DNA from: Actinomucor elegans
Taxonomy: Eukaryota; Mucoromycota; Mucoromycetes; Mucorales; Mucoraceae
Direction: 5' to 3'
Length of the DNA stretch: 64,000 nt
NCBI GenBank assembly: GCA_026027325.1
Contig: JAMSLZ010000001.1
Coordinates: 1,426,001 to 1,490,000, forward strand
A program made the translations under genes and the position numbers. A model generated the notes under the pieces. That model was not told the origin of the DNA and ran no database searches. It was given only the letters and a program-made list of their open reading frames with translations. Of the stretch, positions 11,402 to 27,302 are shown in pieces (the first letter of the stretch is position 1; every line of letters starts with the position of its first letter).

Positions 11402-12629
11402 ATGGCTACACCCGAGACTACCCCAGTAGCACCTAGAATGTTTTCTCCTCTTTCAAACTCTTTCGGTCTCAACAAGGACCAAAAGCCTTCGGGATCTCCT
11501 TTCAACCCTCTCCAATGGCCTGCTTGGTTTACATACCAAAAGGGTCGTCTTAACTTGCCTAGCCCTGGAAAGTTTGAAAGACTTCACGGTGAAGTCACTA
11601 AAGGTATATTGGATTGTAATAGGGGTCGAGCACGTTTAACGCGGTTTAATATTAGAGGTTTTCACTACCAACTACCTCTTTGACGGTGCTCAAGCCAATA
11701 TTGTTAAAGAGCTTTCCGGCAATTTTCACGTCCAGCATCAGTTTTCGTTGGGTTCTCAAGTGATGCCTCCCATGTATAACTTTATGTCTGGTTATATGAC
11801 TGAACGAGTAAGTATATCAGTTAGGATCAGAGGATGGTTTTTTGACGTGTTTTTTTGTTTGATAGACCATGTTACAGGGTACCATGGATAATGACACTAA
11901 TCTCAATGGTGTCTTTAGACACGCTTGGTCGCCTTATTCTGTCACAAAGGTCGTTGCACAGGTAAGTCAAAAAAAAAAAGAATTGAATAGAATGATTTCT
12001 AATCTTTTTACAAAGCTCACCAATATGCCTGGCCATTCTATGCTTCAAGTCGAACAAGAAGTCAATGGTACTGATTATGCCATGACTTTCAAGACCATGA
12101 ACCCCAATCCTTTGGAATTGACTGGTCTTTACATGGCTTCTTACCTCCAATCTGTCACTCAGCAGTTGGTTGTTGGATCTGAAATTGTTTTGCAACGTCC
12201 TACACCTGATATGGAGGAAACTGCCATGTCTCTTGTTGGTAAGTATACTGGCAAGGATTACATTGCTACCGCACAATTCCAAGGCGTTGGTGCGATACAA
12301 GCCAGTTATTATCAACGCATTAATGAAAAGGTTGATTTCGGCGTTGAGCTTAATTTGATGGTCCAAGGCGGTCGCAGAGAAGCCGTTGCTACTGTCGGTG
12401 GTAAATTCGACTTTAGACAAGCTACTTTCAGAGGTCAAATCGATACTACTGGAAGAGTCTCTGCCGTTTTAGAAGAAAAGATGGCTCCTGGCTTCTCTTT
12501 CCTCATCAGTGGTGATTTGGACCATATGAAGGTAAGTAACATACCCACAGAGAGTCAGATTCTGTAAACTTATTTATTATGATATAGGGTCAAAGCAAGT
12601 TTGGTGTTGGTATTATGTTATCTGCTTAG
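11402..12629 (+). CDS. mitochondrial outer membrane translocase TOM40
   Basis: Five exons (11402-11603, 11656-11807, 11866-11961, 12016-12531, 12588-12629) close to 335 residues. A short Pro-rich N-terminal segment precedes a 19-strand beta-barrel of the porin 3/Tom40 family. Readable family segments include FTTNYLFDGAQANIVKELSG, FSLGSQ, NGVFRHAWSPYSVTKVVAQ, QLVVGSEIVLQRP and GVEL..MVQGGRREAVATVGGKFDFRQATFRG, ending in SKFGVGIMLSA as a last beta-strand. TOM40 is the channel through which nearly all nuclear-encoded mitochondrial precursors enter. The last coding exon is only 42 bases. A long antisense frame over this gene is an artefact. Confidence 0.93.
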
Positions 12630-12853
12630 ATGTAATCTTTTTAATATGGTGCGTTTGTTTCTTTATATATATATGTATATCTTCTTGTTTTCTGTCTCTT
12701 GTGTATAAACGGAGATAAAACTACCTCCATTCGTATAAAGGTATACATAATAAACAATAGAATTGAAAAAAAAGTTTTTCTTTTATATGATAAGGTAAAC
12801 AAGTAAATGAGTATGATAAAATGAGAGTAAATGATGATAAAATGAATGAAAGG

Positions 12854-15631
<2,778 letters not shown>

Positions 15632-17207
15632 TGCAGTGTAATGGTACCCTTTTCGTTTGAAAAAAAAGCAGAAAAAAAAAAGATTCTGCCAATATTGTCT
15701 TTAAACCTTAATGGTTTACCCAATTACATAGCGTTGGTGGCTTTTCGAGTGACGTTCTACAAGAAATACACGAGTTTTAGCCCGAGTTTTCCCTTATGCT
15801 GGTATAGCCTACGTATTGTTTTTAAATGAAGCGTGCGAATTTTATAGGGATTCTAATTGGCTCGGAGATTAATTTGTGGTGAATAAGAAAAGAACAACAT
15901 AATCAGGTGGATGTAAGTAAAAAAAAAAAAATTCACTGCATAAATGTATTGTAATTTGTTGTTTTAGGTTAAAGTTCCTGGCATAACAGACAATCCTTGT
16001 ATTGCGTGATTATGTTCGAGCAACTTTAAGTAATATGATGCGCGCTTTTGAGCCTATCATTTCTGACACGTCTTATCAGTTATTCCTTTGCCAATTTAAA
16101 GAAAACGAAATTTTCATTGCTTATTTAAACAAAAAAAAAAAAAAATTAAAGCGCGGAGACCGTCTGCTTCATTTCATATCTACAATTTAATTGAATTTAA
16201 CCATGATTAACTTAAAGCATACTATCTTGGTCGTCATCATTCTTTTCGTGTTAATCATCTCATTTCTCTCCTCTCTCAAGTAATAACAACAGACTATAAA
16301 CAAGACAACTTAAGTACTTATAATTTTCAAGAAATTTAATTAACTCTATCGACTACAAAAGAAACAAAAGATAATATTGTGAAAGAAAGGCCAAGAACTC
16401 TTTATTGTATAGCTTGTGATATATATTATATACTGCATGGTTGCATGATGCCAGAAAGCTTGGTTGATATTTTACTGTACTGTAACAATCAAGATACAAG
16501 TAACTAATAGGATTCTATGTCGATTGTATCAGCAAAACCGCTATATTGCACTGTACAGTCAATCCTTTTTTAATTTTCAGTTTTTTCGAACTTACATTGA
16601 AACAATTATATACATATAACATTGATGAATACGAAGCAATTCAGTAAACGTATTCCAGTTATAGCTTATGCTTTCAAAATGAGTTCTTTGTTTATAATAA
16701 AATCAAAATTACCAATGATTTCTATCGACTACAAAGAACATCTAAACCTAATACTGCAGTTCAGCATCAAAAATTCTCGTTTGTTACTTTTGATGAGATC
16801 TTTCGATAGATATAATTGAAACACCTTCACAAAATTTGTATATAGCTTCATTATGCTCTGAATGGTGAAAGTATAATAGATGCAAACTCAATCAAATGTA
16901 GTGTTTTGTGGTGCTATATGCAATCGTTTTTGTGGTTGATTTTATATTACAGTGAGATTTTCATATTTAAAATAATATGAAAAAATATCTCAATATATCT
17001 TCCATGCATTGAAAATGTTCTTTTACTAAAAACAGCACATTTTAAGCAAAGTCTACAACTAAAAAAAAAAAGAAAAAAAAGTTATCAAAAGTTCTTGAAA
17101 ATTAGTATATCTCGAGAACAGTGGAATTGAAAAAAAGCAGTCATTTTCGAGGTTGATGCGTATTTAAAAACACAAGTTCTCTTTGCTTTTTCTTTATAGT
17201 AATCATA
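15632..17207. other. intergenic region, little seen
   Basis: About 1.6 kb between the HECT ligase and PRP16 start codons. An intron-like stretch (15914-15967, GTAAGT to TTTAG) precedes a 26-codon frame at 16203-16283, listed separately. Other frames are AT-rich without family resemblance. A-runs occur at 15919-15931 and 16130-16145. Confidence 0.5.
16203..16283 (+). CDS. possible membrane micropeptide
   Basis: ATG to TAA, 26 residues: MINLKHTILVVIILFVLIIS followed by FLSSLK. A short polar start is followed by about 18 hydrophobic residues, enough for one membrane span. An intron-like GTAAGT...TTTAG segment lies upstream at 15914-15967, compatible with a spliced leader. It could equally be chance in AT-rich DNA. 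No family recognised. Confidence 0.2.
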   Translation: MINLKHTILVVIILFVLIISFLSSLK

Positions 17208-20200
17208 ATGTCTGAAGATACTTTTGTTCACGATATTGCTGTAGATATCTCGAGGGCTCTTAATTTAACCAATCCCAATGATTTGATTGCCAAAAAAGTT
17301 ATTCAATTTGCCGAAACCAATAAAGATTTCGAAAAATTCAGCAAAGGTAATACTATATGATACGGTACTGGCACGGTACAAGTTACTAACTCGGTTCATA
17401 GTTTGTAGCACTTTTGGTCGATTCAGTCGAGAATTTCTCGCAGAAACATACACCAAGATTAGCAATCACAAACAGCAGCAACAGAAATTAAACAAACCAA
17501 ACAATGCAAACGCTAAACCCGTTCAGCAAGCAACAACTAAAAACGAAGTGCTAATGCTAGGCAATAACCTCCCAGGAGGCCTTATTACCAAAAATAAATC
17601 GTCCAAAGCTGATGAGGATCGACCTATTTTCAAAGTGCCCGCGTTACCAAATAAATCACTACTTGGTTTAGATGAATTAGCGCGTAAAAAGCGACTTGCG
17701 GACGCTGCTTCTACCACTACTTCTACTGTAGCTGAAAAGAAGGTCAGAATGAGTTGGGACGATGATAACAATGACGATCAGGAGGACCATAGATCTGATT
17801 CTAGAGATGATGATAATAGAATTATTCGACACCGTCCCCAATACCGATCGCAACGTATGGAAACGCCGTCCAACCCAGGTGGTATTTCAGAATCGGCATT
17901 AAAGCGAATGGAAGAGATGAAGCGCAAAGATAGACACAGAGGAACTTCATACCGCGATGACCACCGAAGCAGAAGAGACGACAGAGATGATGGTCGCAGA
18001 GATAGAAGAAATGATAGAGATCACAGAGACGATAGAGATCGAAGAGACGATAGAGATCGCAGAGACAGAAGAGACGATCGGCCCAATAGCAGTAGAAACG
18101 ATGGGTCAGAAACACCAGGCAGACGTGGTGGTTTAATCAAGCGAAGCCAATGGACCAGTATGACACCCAGAGATCAAGCTGCATTCACGCCTCGTTTATC
18201 CACCGGCAATATGACACCTGGTAGACATGACAGTGGCATTCGCCGTACTGGTACTGGTGCTGCTACAGCTGCTGTCAAACGAACCTGGGATTATATGACA
18301 CCTGCTGTTCGCTCTACAGCCTATGATGAAGTAGCCTTGCAATATCCAGAAGAGTTTGATGGAGATGATGAAGATAGAAGGAAATGGGAGGAAGAACAGG
18401 CTCAGTTAGACCGTGAATGGTATCAAATGGAAGATAATGGTGCTATTGATGATACGCATAATGCGTTTGCTGAATATGAGTCTCACGATAGACACAAGGA
18501 AGAAGAGCTGGCGCAAAAGCAATTAAAGAAATTATCTGCACGTCAAGCTCAGTACAATCGTGATACTGATATGTGGGAAGCCAGTCGTATGCTAAGTTCT
18601 GGTGTTGCTCAAAGAATTGAGGTGGATACTGACTTTGATGAAGAAAATGAGGTACGATTTTTTTTATAGAAGCTATATTAGTTACTAACAGTATAATAGA
18701 ATCGAGTTCATCTGCTAGTTCATGATATTAAACCACCCTTTTTGGATGGCCGTATGGTTTTTACAAAGCAACTCGAAGCTGTTCAACATGTAAGAGATCC
18801 CACTTCTGACATGGCCATTATTTCACGTAAGGGAAGTCGACTTGTCAGAGAAAAGAGAGAGCAGGCAGAACGTGCAAAGGCCTCCAAGTTTGATCTTGCT
18901 GGCACAACACTCGGTAATGTCATGGGCGTCAAAGGAAAGAAACCAGAAGAAGAAGAATCCAATGGCGGTGAAGGTGATTCTAAATTTGCCTCTCATTTGA
19001 AATCATCTGAAGCTGCCAGTGATTTTGCTCGTACAAGAACTATGCGCGAACAACGTGAATACTTGCCTGTATTTGCTGTACGAGAAGACTTGTTGAAAGT
19101 GGTTCGTGATAATCAAGTGGTGATCATTGTAGGCGAGACAGGTTCTGGTAAAACAACCCAACTGACTCAGTACTTACATGAAGATGGCTATACAAAATAT
19201 GGTAAAATCAGTTGTACACAACCACGTCGTGTAGCTGCCATGTCAGTTGCTAAACGTGTTGCTGAAGAAATGGGCTGTGAACTAGGTGATACAGTCGGCT
19301 ACACTATTCGTTTTGAAGATCAAACTTCAGAAAAGACATTGATTCGATACATGACCGATGGTATCTTGTTGCGTGAGTCTATGAGTTCGCCTGACTTAGA
19401 TCAATACAGTGCTATTATTATGGATGAAGCCCATGAACGTGCTTTGAATACAGATGTGCTTATGGGCCTTTTAAAGAAACTCTTGGCTCGTAGAAGAGAT
19501 TTGAAATTGATTGTTACTTCTGCCACCATGAATGCCGAACGGTTTTCGCAGTTCTTTGGTAATGCGCCTTGTTTCTTTATTCCAGGCCGTACTTTTCCAG
19601 TCGATACCTTGTTTAGTAAAACATCCTGCGAAGATTACGTTGATAGTGCCGTCAAGCAAACATTGGCTATTCATTTGTCTCAGCCAGCAGGCGACGTGCT
19701 GATTTTCATGACAGGCCAAGAAGATATTGAAGCTACTTGTTCAACACTAGCAGGTAAGTAAATAAATACTTGATGATAATATATCTAACTTTTTTTGCGT
19801 GTGATTAGAACGCTTGGAACAGTTGGATGATCCACCACCATTAGCTATTCTCCCTATTTATTCACAATTACCAGCTGACTTACAGGCCAAAATTTTCCAA
19901 AGAGCCGAAAACAACGCTAGAAAAGTGATTGTAGCTACCAACATTGCTGAGACTTCACTTACTGTTGATGGTATCATCTACGTCGTAGATACTGGCTATT
20001 GTAAACTCAAAGTGTATAACCCACGTATTGGTATGGATGCCCTGCAAGTCACTCCCATCAGTCAAGCCAATGCCAATCAGCGTAGTGGTCGTGCTGGTAG
20101 AACTGGGCCTGGGTAAAACATACATATATCACAACAAAGCGTCCTTAACTAACTAATATGTTATGTTTAGTGTTGCCTATCGTTTATATACGGAAGATGC

Positions 20201-21430
20201 TTACAGAAACGAAATGTTTGTTAACAACATTCCTGAAATCCAACGTACCAACTTGGCCAGTGTTGTATTGCAACTCAAGTCATTGGGCGTCAAGAACCTG
20301 TTGGAATTTGATTTTATGGATCCTCCTCCACAAGAAAACATCTTGAACTCTATGTATCAGCTATGGATTATCAATGCATTTGATAACACAGGTGAATTGA
20401 CAGACGCTGGTCAGAAAATGAATGAATTTCCTTTGGATCCTTCACTTGCCAAAATGCTCATTTCGGCTCACGAACAAGGCTGCACAGCAGAAGTATTGGT
20501 AAGTTATAAAAATAATCGTTGTATTTCAATTGAACTCACTCATCTATACATATAGACTATTGTATCCATGCTGTCTGTACCTTCTGTGTTCTATAGACCC
20601 AAGGAGCGCATGGAAGAATCGGATGCCGCCCGAGAAAAGTTCTTTGTGCCTGAGAGTGATCATTTAACTCTTTTACACGTCTACACACAATGGAAAATTA
20701 ATCATTATCGCGATGATTGGTGCACAAAACACTTTGTTCATGCCAAGGCCATGCGTAAAGCAAGAGAAGTTCGATCTCAGTTGATGGAAATTATGAAGAC
20801 GATCAAAATGCCCTATGTTTCTTGTGGTACAGATTGGGATGTGGTTCGGTAAGATATCTACTAGAAGGCTTTTAACAAAGATGCTCATTGTTTCCAATAG
20901 TAAATGTATTTGTTCCGCCTATTTCCATCAGGCAGCAAGATTAAAGGGTATTGGTGAGTATATCAATTGTAGAAGCGGTATGAAGTGTCATCTTCATCCT
21001 ACAAGTGCTTTGTTTGGTGCTGGTTTTACACCAGATTACGTAGTTTACCATGAGCTTGTCATGACCTCGAAAGAATACATGCAATGTGTCACCTCTGTGG
21101 ATCCTTTCTGGTTGGCAGAACTTGGTCCCATGTTCTTTTCCATTCGCGACCGTGATAGAAACTATGGGCATAAAGAGAAGCGTATGGCTAACATTGCTAC
21201 TGAGTCACGTTTAAATATGGAAATGGAAATGAAACTTGGTATGATTTTCATAATAGATCAACGAAGAAGTGTACTAATCCAATCTCTTTTTTTTTGTAGC
21301 TCGTGAAAGGGAAGAAGAAGCTGAATCAAAAGCAGAGTTGAAAAGACAAAACACGGCTCGTGCTGGACGCATTGCTACTCCTGGTGTGAGAGATATGCGT
21401 ACACCTAGAAGACGAGGATTAGGATTGTAA
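17208..21430 (+). CDS. DEAH-box splicing helicase PRP16 (DHX38)
   Basis: Eight exons (17208-17346, 17402-18651, 18700-19753, 19809-20112, 20171-20498, 20556-20848, 20901-21238, 21300-21430) give 1,278 residues. The N-terminal third is charged with Arg/Asp repeats, then the PRP16-specific [11 protein letters not shown] and [11 protein letters not shown] blocks. Helicase motifs follow: [10 protein letters not shown] (about 608), [14 protein letters not shown] (705), [15 protein letters not shown]. The winged-helix, ratchet and OB parts ([44 protein letters not shown]) match DHX38. The ATPase remodels the spliceosome after the first transesterification. The usual GQCF after the last helicase motif reads GVAY here; this follows from the chosen splice site at 20112/20171 and should be checked. 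The C-terminus has TPRRRGLGL, like the human tail. Confidence 0.96.
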
Positions 21431-22266
21431 ATAAATTAATAAAAAAAAAAATGTGCGTAATACCCTTCTTCAGCGAATGTAGCCTTCTATTGAGATAGTT
21501 GGATATGGGACTATTATTAGAACTTGATTTACAGAACGTCTTCTAACTGTGATATAAACGCTTTTAAGCACTACCTTCAGTATTTAGACTTATTCATCCT
21601 ATATTTGAATTAGACAAATGAAGTTCAACTTTTCTAACACCTGGATAGTATATATAATTATGTTTTAATATACAACCATATACAGTTTACTGCTAATTAA
21701 TAATTGATGTAATGCACTCACTATACTGCAATTGAACAAAAGCTTTAGTAGATAAAACAGTTCGTTCTGAGTACAGATTACTTATCAGATGCGATATTTG
21801 AGAGAAAAAAACTTCGATATCTAATTTTTACGAAGTGCACTTTTTGCTATTCATCATTACTAAATGCAATATGTTCATCGTAGTGCTTCTAAACAGAGGT
21901 GTGTATTGAAAATTGCCGACATATACTACTATAATATGAATAGAGTATAACATAAGACACACAGCTTCTGCTTTTAGAAATAGTTTACGCTCATAATAAT
22001 ATCGCATACCTTACAACAAGTAATTTACCATATTGATTTTTTTTATTTTTTTATTTTTATTTTTTTTTACTATTGCTACTTAAAAAATATGTATGTTAAT
22101 TAATATATATCGCGACAAATTTTCACACTCTGGTTAAACTACATTGGTCATGCATATATTAAAACTAAAGAATAATAATCGGATCGTTTACTTTTGTTAA
22201 AGGACATATGGACATCGAATTTGCATTGTTGCATAGCTTAAAAGCTACTGGCATTAAATTGCATAT
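21431..22266. other. intergenic region, no gene seen
   Basis: Shared 3' flank of PRP16 and the glutathione peroxidase. AT-rich, with T-runs around 22037-22068. No frame looks coding. Confidence 0.6.
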
Positions 22267-23131
22267 TTATTTTTGATCCTTTTCTTTTGCCAATAATTCA
22301 GCAATATCTTTTTCAATAGCGGATGGCTCAATCAACGATGAATAGCGCTGTACGACGTTTCCATTGCTATCAACAAGGAATTTCTATACAAGAGAAAACT
22401 TAGTCAAGTTAAATACTACTAAAGACATTTTACTTACCTCAAAGTTCCATTTGATTCTGGTTAAACTAGCAAGAAATGATTGATGATTACTACGAGCCGT
22501 AAAGTAATGCATTATTGCTATTAAAAGGTGACTTACCCAAAGATACCAGGCTTTGATTCCTTCAAAAACTTGTAAAGAGGGGCTTCGTTGGGTCCATTTA
22601 CGTCACTAGCAAGACAATCGTTAATACGCGCAGTAAATCGATCAATAAAATCATGCAGGCTTACAGCTTAGCAAGTAAAGGAAAGCTAACATCATAGGTA
22701 AGCTTACAAAAGTTTTGGATCTCTGTGAACATTGGTTAATCAAGTTTATATATATATATTTCAGTTTTTATATACCTTCAGAGTTTCCAGGCTCTAGAAT
22801 ATAATCCCAAAACGCGTGAGTGCTGTTGCAATATTCAGTTCACTTTTTTCTTTAATTACCTTGGTTCATGAATTGGTTACAAGGTGCTCCTACGATTTCA
22901 AAGTTTTGGTCCTTGTACTTTTTATAAAGTTCTTCCAAACCAGTGTATTGGCGAGTGAAACCGCATTTGGAAGCGACATTGACAAAAAGAACAACCTGTT
23001 TGAATCATGTTAATAATTACACTAAACATGTCTCTGTCAAAGTGCCCTCTTACCTTTCCTTTGAGATTGCTTAAATCCCAGTCAGAGTTTTTCAAAGTCT
23101 TGACAGTTAAATTGTATAAAGGTGAAGACAT
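22267..23131 (-). CDS. glutathione peroxidase family (thioredoxin-type peroxidase)
   Basis: Seven exons (23131-23054, 22995-22860, 22793-22776, 22722-22665, 22605-22537, 22465-22438, 22383-22267) give 167 residues, the usual size of fungal Hyr1/Gpx enzymes. The peroxidatic residue is Cys, not selenocysteine: NVASKCGFT (C37). The second catalytic block reads GAPCNQF and the Trp block reads [22 protein letters not shown] carries the likely resolving Cys of thioredoxin-dependent family members. The enzyme reduces hydrogen peroxide and lipid peroxides. Six introns in an 865-base gene, and a third exon of only 18 bases (PGNSE), make automated annotation likely to fail here. No secretion or mitochondrial signal is evident, so a cytosolic form is likely. 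Confidence 0.92.
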
Positions 23132-24178
23132 GTTTTGTTGAGTTAAAAGAAATGTAGCAAAAAAGAAAAAAAAAAGAAAAAAAAAAGGCAGGTTTAACTG
23201 AGGATGAATAACTGCATTTATCTGATCTGTCCAAGCGATATCTGCTTTATATGAACGAATGGTGAATGCAACAGCTTTTTACCACTCTTACATAAAAATG
23301 CATATACTTTTTCATCTCTATAGCGTCTTCAGAAAGTCTCCATGGTACACTAGTTTATTCTTTGCTACGTTTATCAATGGTAATATGCGTAACATTTACT
23401 TCATTGGTCGGCTATGATTGAATAAATAGGTTCTTCGGATAAATGCTTATCCATATTAAAGAAAGATCAAACTAGACTCGCAATCTATTGATAAAATTTA
23501 ATTGCGCATTGGGTGATATAAACATCAAGAAAATAATATACTGACTGTTCTGTGTTGTTTTGAAATATATAAGTTTTTTTTTTGATTTTTTTTTTCGGTT
23601 ACAAAACAAATAAAGAAAATGCGACAAAGGTTTGGTGTTTAAAACCGAGTTTCGAGCTAAAGAGTAATTACGTAAAAAATTAGCTTTTCGCCATCAATTC
23701 AAACTCCATAGATTTACGGAAATAAAAACCGATCTGTGCATCATTCAACGCACAATTCAATTCTATATGATTTTTATTAATGCATATTTACCAATCGTTA
23801 CTCTTTTACCATTTGAAAAGCGGATCAAACGTCAAACGTCAAAAAAAAAAAAAAAAAAAAAATTAAAAAAAAAAAACTGAGGCATAAATTTTCTAGATCT
23901 CCGACAAAATCCCATGTTTTCTAGATGCTGCAGGGACACTAAAAAAAAAGCAGTAAACTAGGTTGCAAAACGCTAATATTGAGAGCATCATAATGTTTAT
24001 TAAGTTGTATGCATTGTACAGATAATATAATATAATAATAAAGAGATATGAAAAAAGAAAATAAACATCATTCATGGGTATTGGCGCAGAACACTAATCT
24101 AAAGTAGTGCGCATTAAAATGAAAAAGATGCTAAGATAAAAGGAGCTGTTACGAAAACAAAGCTAATAGAAAGCACTA
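23132..24178. other. intergenic region, no gene seen
   Basis: About 1 kb with several long A/T homopolymers (for example A22 then A12 at 23841-23876). Frames within it are short and AT-driven. An ACCGAGTTTCGAG segment at 23644 faintly recalls the CTCGG repeat but is too short to count. Confidence 0.55.
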
Positions 24179-25890
24179 TTATAGCTCAGTCTTTTCATTC
24201 AAGTTTACAGCTTGTTGAGGCACAAATTCAGCTGAAAGAGCCTTGCGAAGTTCCTTCTTTCTGCGTGTCTCGAGAATGAAAGCATCTTGGTATCCCGGAA
24301 TCCAGCCGAACAAGACGCGACCAATTTGAGGCTTTTTAACACGGATAAACCAGAGAGGAATAGCCAAAAGACCAATGATGATACAGATAATATATTGGTA
24401 AACACCAGCAGAACCAGCATCAATTAAAGGCGCGATAACAAGGTAAATGTCAATGATGACAAAGAAGATGGCAAGAGGAAGCCAGACTTTGAAAGGTCTC
24501 TCTAAATCCTTGGTCTTCTTTTTGAAACGCATCAAGATCAAACCAAAAATGGTGAAACCATAGAACAACCAACCAGTGAAACTGTACATCTTTGCAAGAT
24601 AGGTGAAATCACCAGGTATACACCAGATAGTAGCAATAATACCGACAAGAATAAGAGCGCGAATAGGTGTCTGACGTTTATCATTCAACTTGCCAAACAA
24701 TGGAGGCATGAAGACGGAATCTTCATTGGCGGCTGTCATGACGAGACGCGATGCGGCCCATACATTGCCATTCACAGCACCAAAGGTGGATAAGACGACC
24801 ATAAGAGCAAAAAAATAAGCACCACCCTTACCCATGGCGACTTGACCAAGTTGCATAGCAACAGTAGAAGAAGTGGAAACAACTGAAACAGGAAGAGTTG
24901 CAAAGTAGGCAATGTTACCCAAAACATAGACCATAGTAACAAGTGTACAAGAAATGGTAATAGCAAGAGGCAAAGTCTTTTGAGGGTTCTTTACTTCAGC
25001 GATACCGTAATTCAAGTTATTCCAACCATTGTACGAGAACAAGGCCATGTACATGGCAGTACCATAATCAAGAGCGTTGGTAGAGCTTCCAGCAAAAGCA
25101 TTTTCAAAGTTTTGAGTATTGCCCTTACCGAGCCAAACCCAACCGATAATGATAATCATAGCAAGAGCGAGTAATTTTGCTGCAGTGAAAACATTAGCTA
25201 CCATAGCACCAGCTCTTCGGCCAAATGCATTGAAAAGCACAACAACCCAGATACAGAGAATAGCTACGAGTTTGACAGCGTAATCAGGCATATCAACGGG
25301 CTCTCCATTGACGTTATCTGGGTTAAAATAGGCCATTTCCATAATGTATTGAGCAAATACGGTTGCAATAGAGGCAGTACCGATAGGGTTTGTTAATAAC
25401 AAGTTGGCCCAACTGAATGTCAAACCAAGGCAAAGACCATAAGAAGACTTCAAGTATTGATATTCACCACCAGACTTGGTGATCATTGTACCCAATTCAG
25501 CATAACACAGGGCGCCGATCATACTGAGAACACCACCAATGGCCCAAACAACCAAGGAAGAGCCAACAGCTCCAACCTTTAATGTGACGGGACCTGGTGA
25601 AGCAAAAATACCACTACCAATAATAAGACCAACGATCTAAACAAAGCATGAGATACATATGCACTATGAGGTTTTTTTTATAAAAAATTACTTACCATAT
25701 TACAACTACTGACAAGGCCCATATGAGGGACAACGACTGGTCCATTTTCTTCAACTTCAACCGAGTTAGGGATAGTTAAACCTGTTTCAACTGAGGTGAT
25801 CGAGTTCTTCTTTTCCAAATGGCCACCAAAGGAAACGGCAGAGCTAGAAGATGACTCGGCCGGGAGATTCGCGCCGAAAGATTCTTTCAT
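24179..25890 (-). CDS. amino-acid permease, LAT/APC family
   Basis: Two exons (25890-25696 and 25636-24179) give 550 residues. A soluble, Ser-rich N-terminus of about 60 residues leads into the first transmembrane helix with the APC signature GLIIGSGIFASPGPVTLKVG. About twelve hydrophobic helices follow. The segments MIGALCYAELGTMITKSGGE and YSYNGWNNLNYGIAEVKNP are typical of L-type amino-acid transporters and of fungal methionine permeases (MUP1/MUP3 group). The substrate cannot be fixed from sequence; methionine or large neutral amino acids are the likely classes. The C-terminal tail is charged with several Lys, suitable for Rsp5-type ubiquitylation (inference). The single intron follows NM at residue 65. 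Confidence 0.9.
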
Positions 25891-27170
25891 TTGTTAGTGA
25901 ATTGATGTGTTAAAAGATGTTGAATCGATTATATGGGATCAGTAATAGATCAATTATAATAAAAAAGAAAGGGTAAAAGGACAGATATCGGATCTTGATT
26001 GCTTCCTTTATATATGATTTGAACTGAGACATGCTTTTTAGAGAAAATTTTTTCGAGAATTGGAGTAGCGATGCGAACCAGTTAAACGTTTCCATGATAA
26101 ACAGCCTCTATAGTATCATTGAATGAGAAGTAAGCTTCTGGTAAGGATCATAAAGCTATACTCTACTCACCGATAGGAAAAAGCATATGTCTGAATCTAT
26201 TAAAAGTGCGTTTAATTCGCTTTTCTGTAAGTTTTTACTATCCTTTGATATTGTAAACGGAATACCAATTCCCCAAGAACTAAACGGACCTTCCACCAGT
26301 TCTTTTTTCGCAAGAAATCGAGGTTTTTTCTTTTTTTTTAACTGATGTTTCATGTTTTTATTTCGTATAGAACTAATATGTTATCTACAATAGCCGTTTT
26401 ATAAGCTTTTTCACTTGACAGTTTATTTCTCACGATTGCTGTCGATAAAAATGTCATTTTAAGTTTTCGAGTATCACAACATCGGCACGATTTATAACTA
26501 AATATATACACGCAAAGGTTCGACTAGTTTAAACCCAGTATTATCCACGCACCAGCGATCATAATGTCACTGCGCAATTTACATACGCTATATGGCGTGC
26601 GCTTGGTATTAGACACCCTGGTAATATGTTACTAATACAAAATATCGGCTCTATAACAATATTACTAGACCTCGTACAATATCCTAATCAGGGTCTATAT
26701 CCCCGTGACAGGTGAACAGTACTTTTATTTCGGAGTATATTACTTGTTATGACTCAATGCCAAGCTGCAAGTTACATTTCACCTTTTACTGAACTGAGTT
26801 ACACACTCATATCTGTGTTTATTGTTGGCGTTTATAACTCAGTAAACCAATTAGATAATAGTCCAGAAACTGAAGAAAAAAATACCTGGATTTTTCAATA
26901 GTGATGGTACTTTATTAGAAGAGAGAATTTGGCGTTGTTGGCTGGGCAGCTATATGTGTATATATGTATATAAAAAAAACCTTGTTACTTTATACATAGA
27001 TAGTTTAACATAGCAGAAAATAAAAAGTTTTGCAAACTGTCGAGTAAACTAATTTAATTAATCTGCTAGTAGTATATACTTTTTTTTTCTAACAAATATG
27101 TTTGAATAATATTTTTCATATGACGTTCATTGTCGTGTGCTGCTGTCATCAGGTGCAGATTCATTCTAAG

Positions 27171-27221
27171 TAGGGATTACTAATCCGACGCAATATTTAA
27201 CCGAGATCGACCGAAAGATTT
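27171..27221 (-). repeat. dispersed CTCGG-rich repeat, copy C
   Basis: Read on the minus strand, this 51-base stretch aligns with copy A (895-919) over its first half and with copy B (9435-9482) over its full length. It is the best link between the copies. Confidence 0.5.
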
Positions 27222-27261
27222 AAAATGCTTCTTCAACCCAACACGCCAATTTTTTGATAGT

Positions 27262-27262
<1 letters not shown>

Positions 27263-27300
<38 letters not shown>
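27263..27300. repeat. 38-base poly-A tract
   Basis: An uninterrupted run of 38 A residues, the longest homopolymer in the window, 41 bases to the right of repeat copy C. It could be simple sequence or the tail of a retroposed copy; no flanking duplication was seen. Confidence 0.8.

Positions 27301-27302
<2 letters not shown>

Noticed and set aside
11872..12438. A 188-codon open frame on the minus strand opposite TOM40
   Set aside because: It is exactly antisense to well-conserved TOM40 exons and has no motif or splice context of its own.
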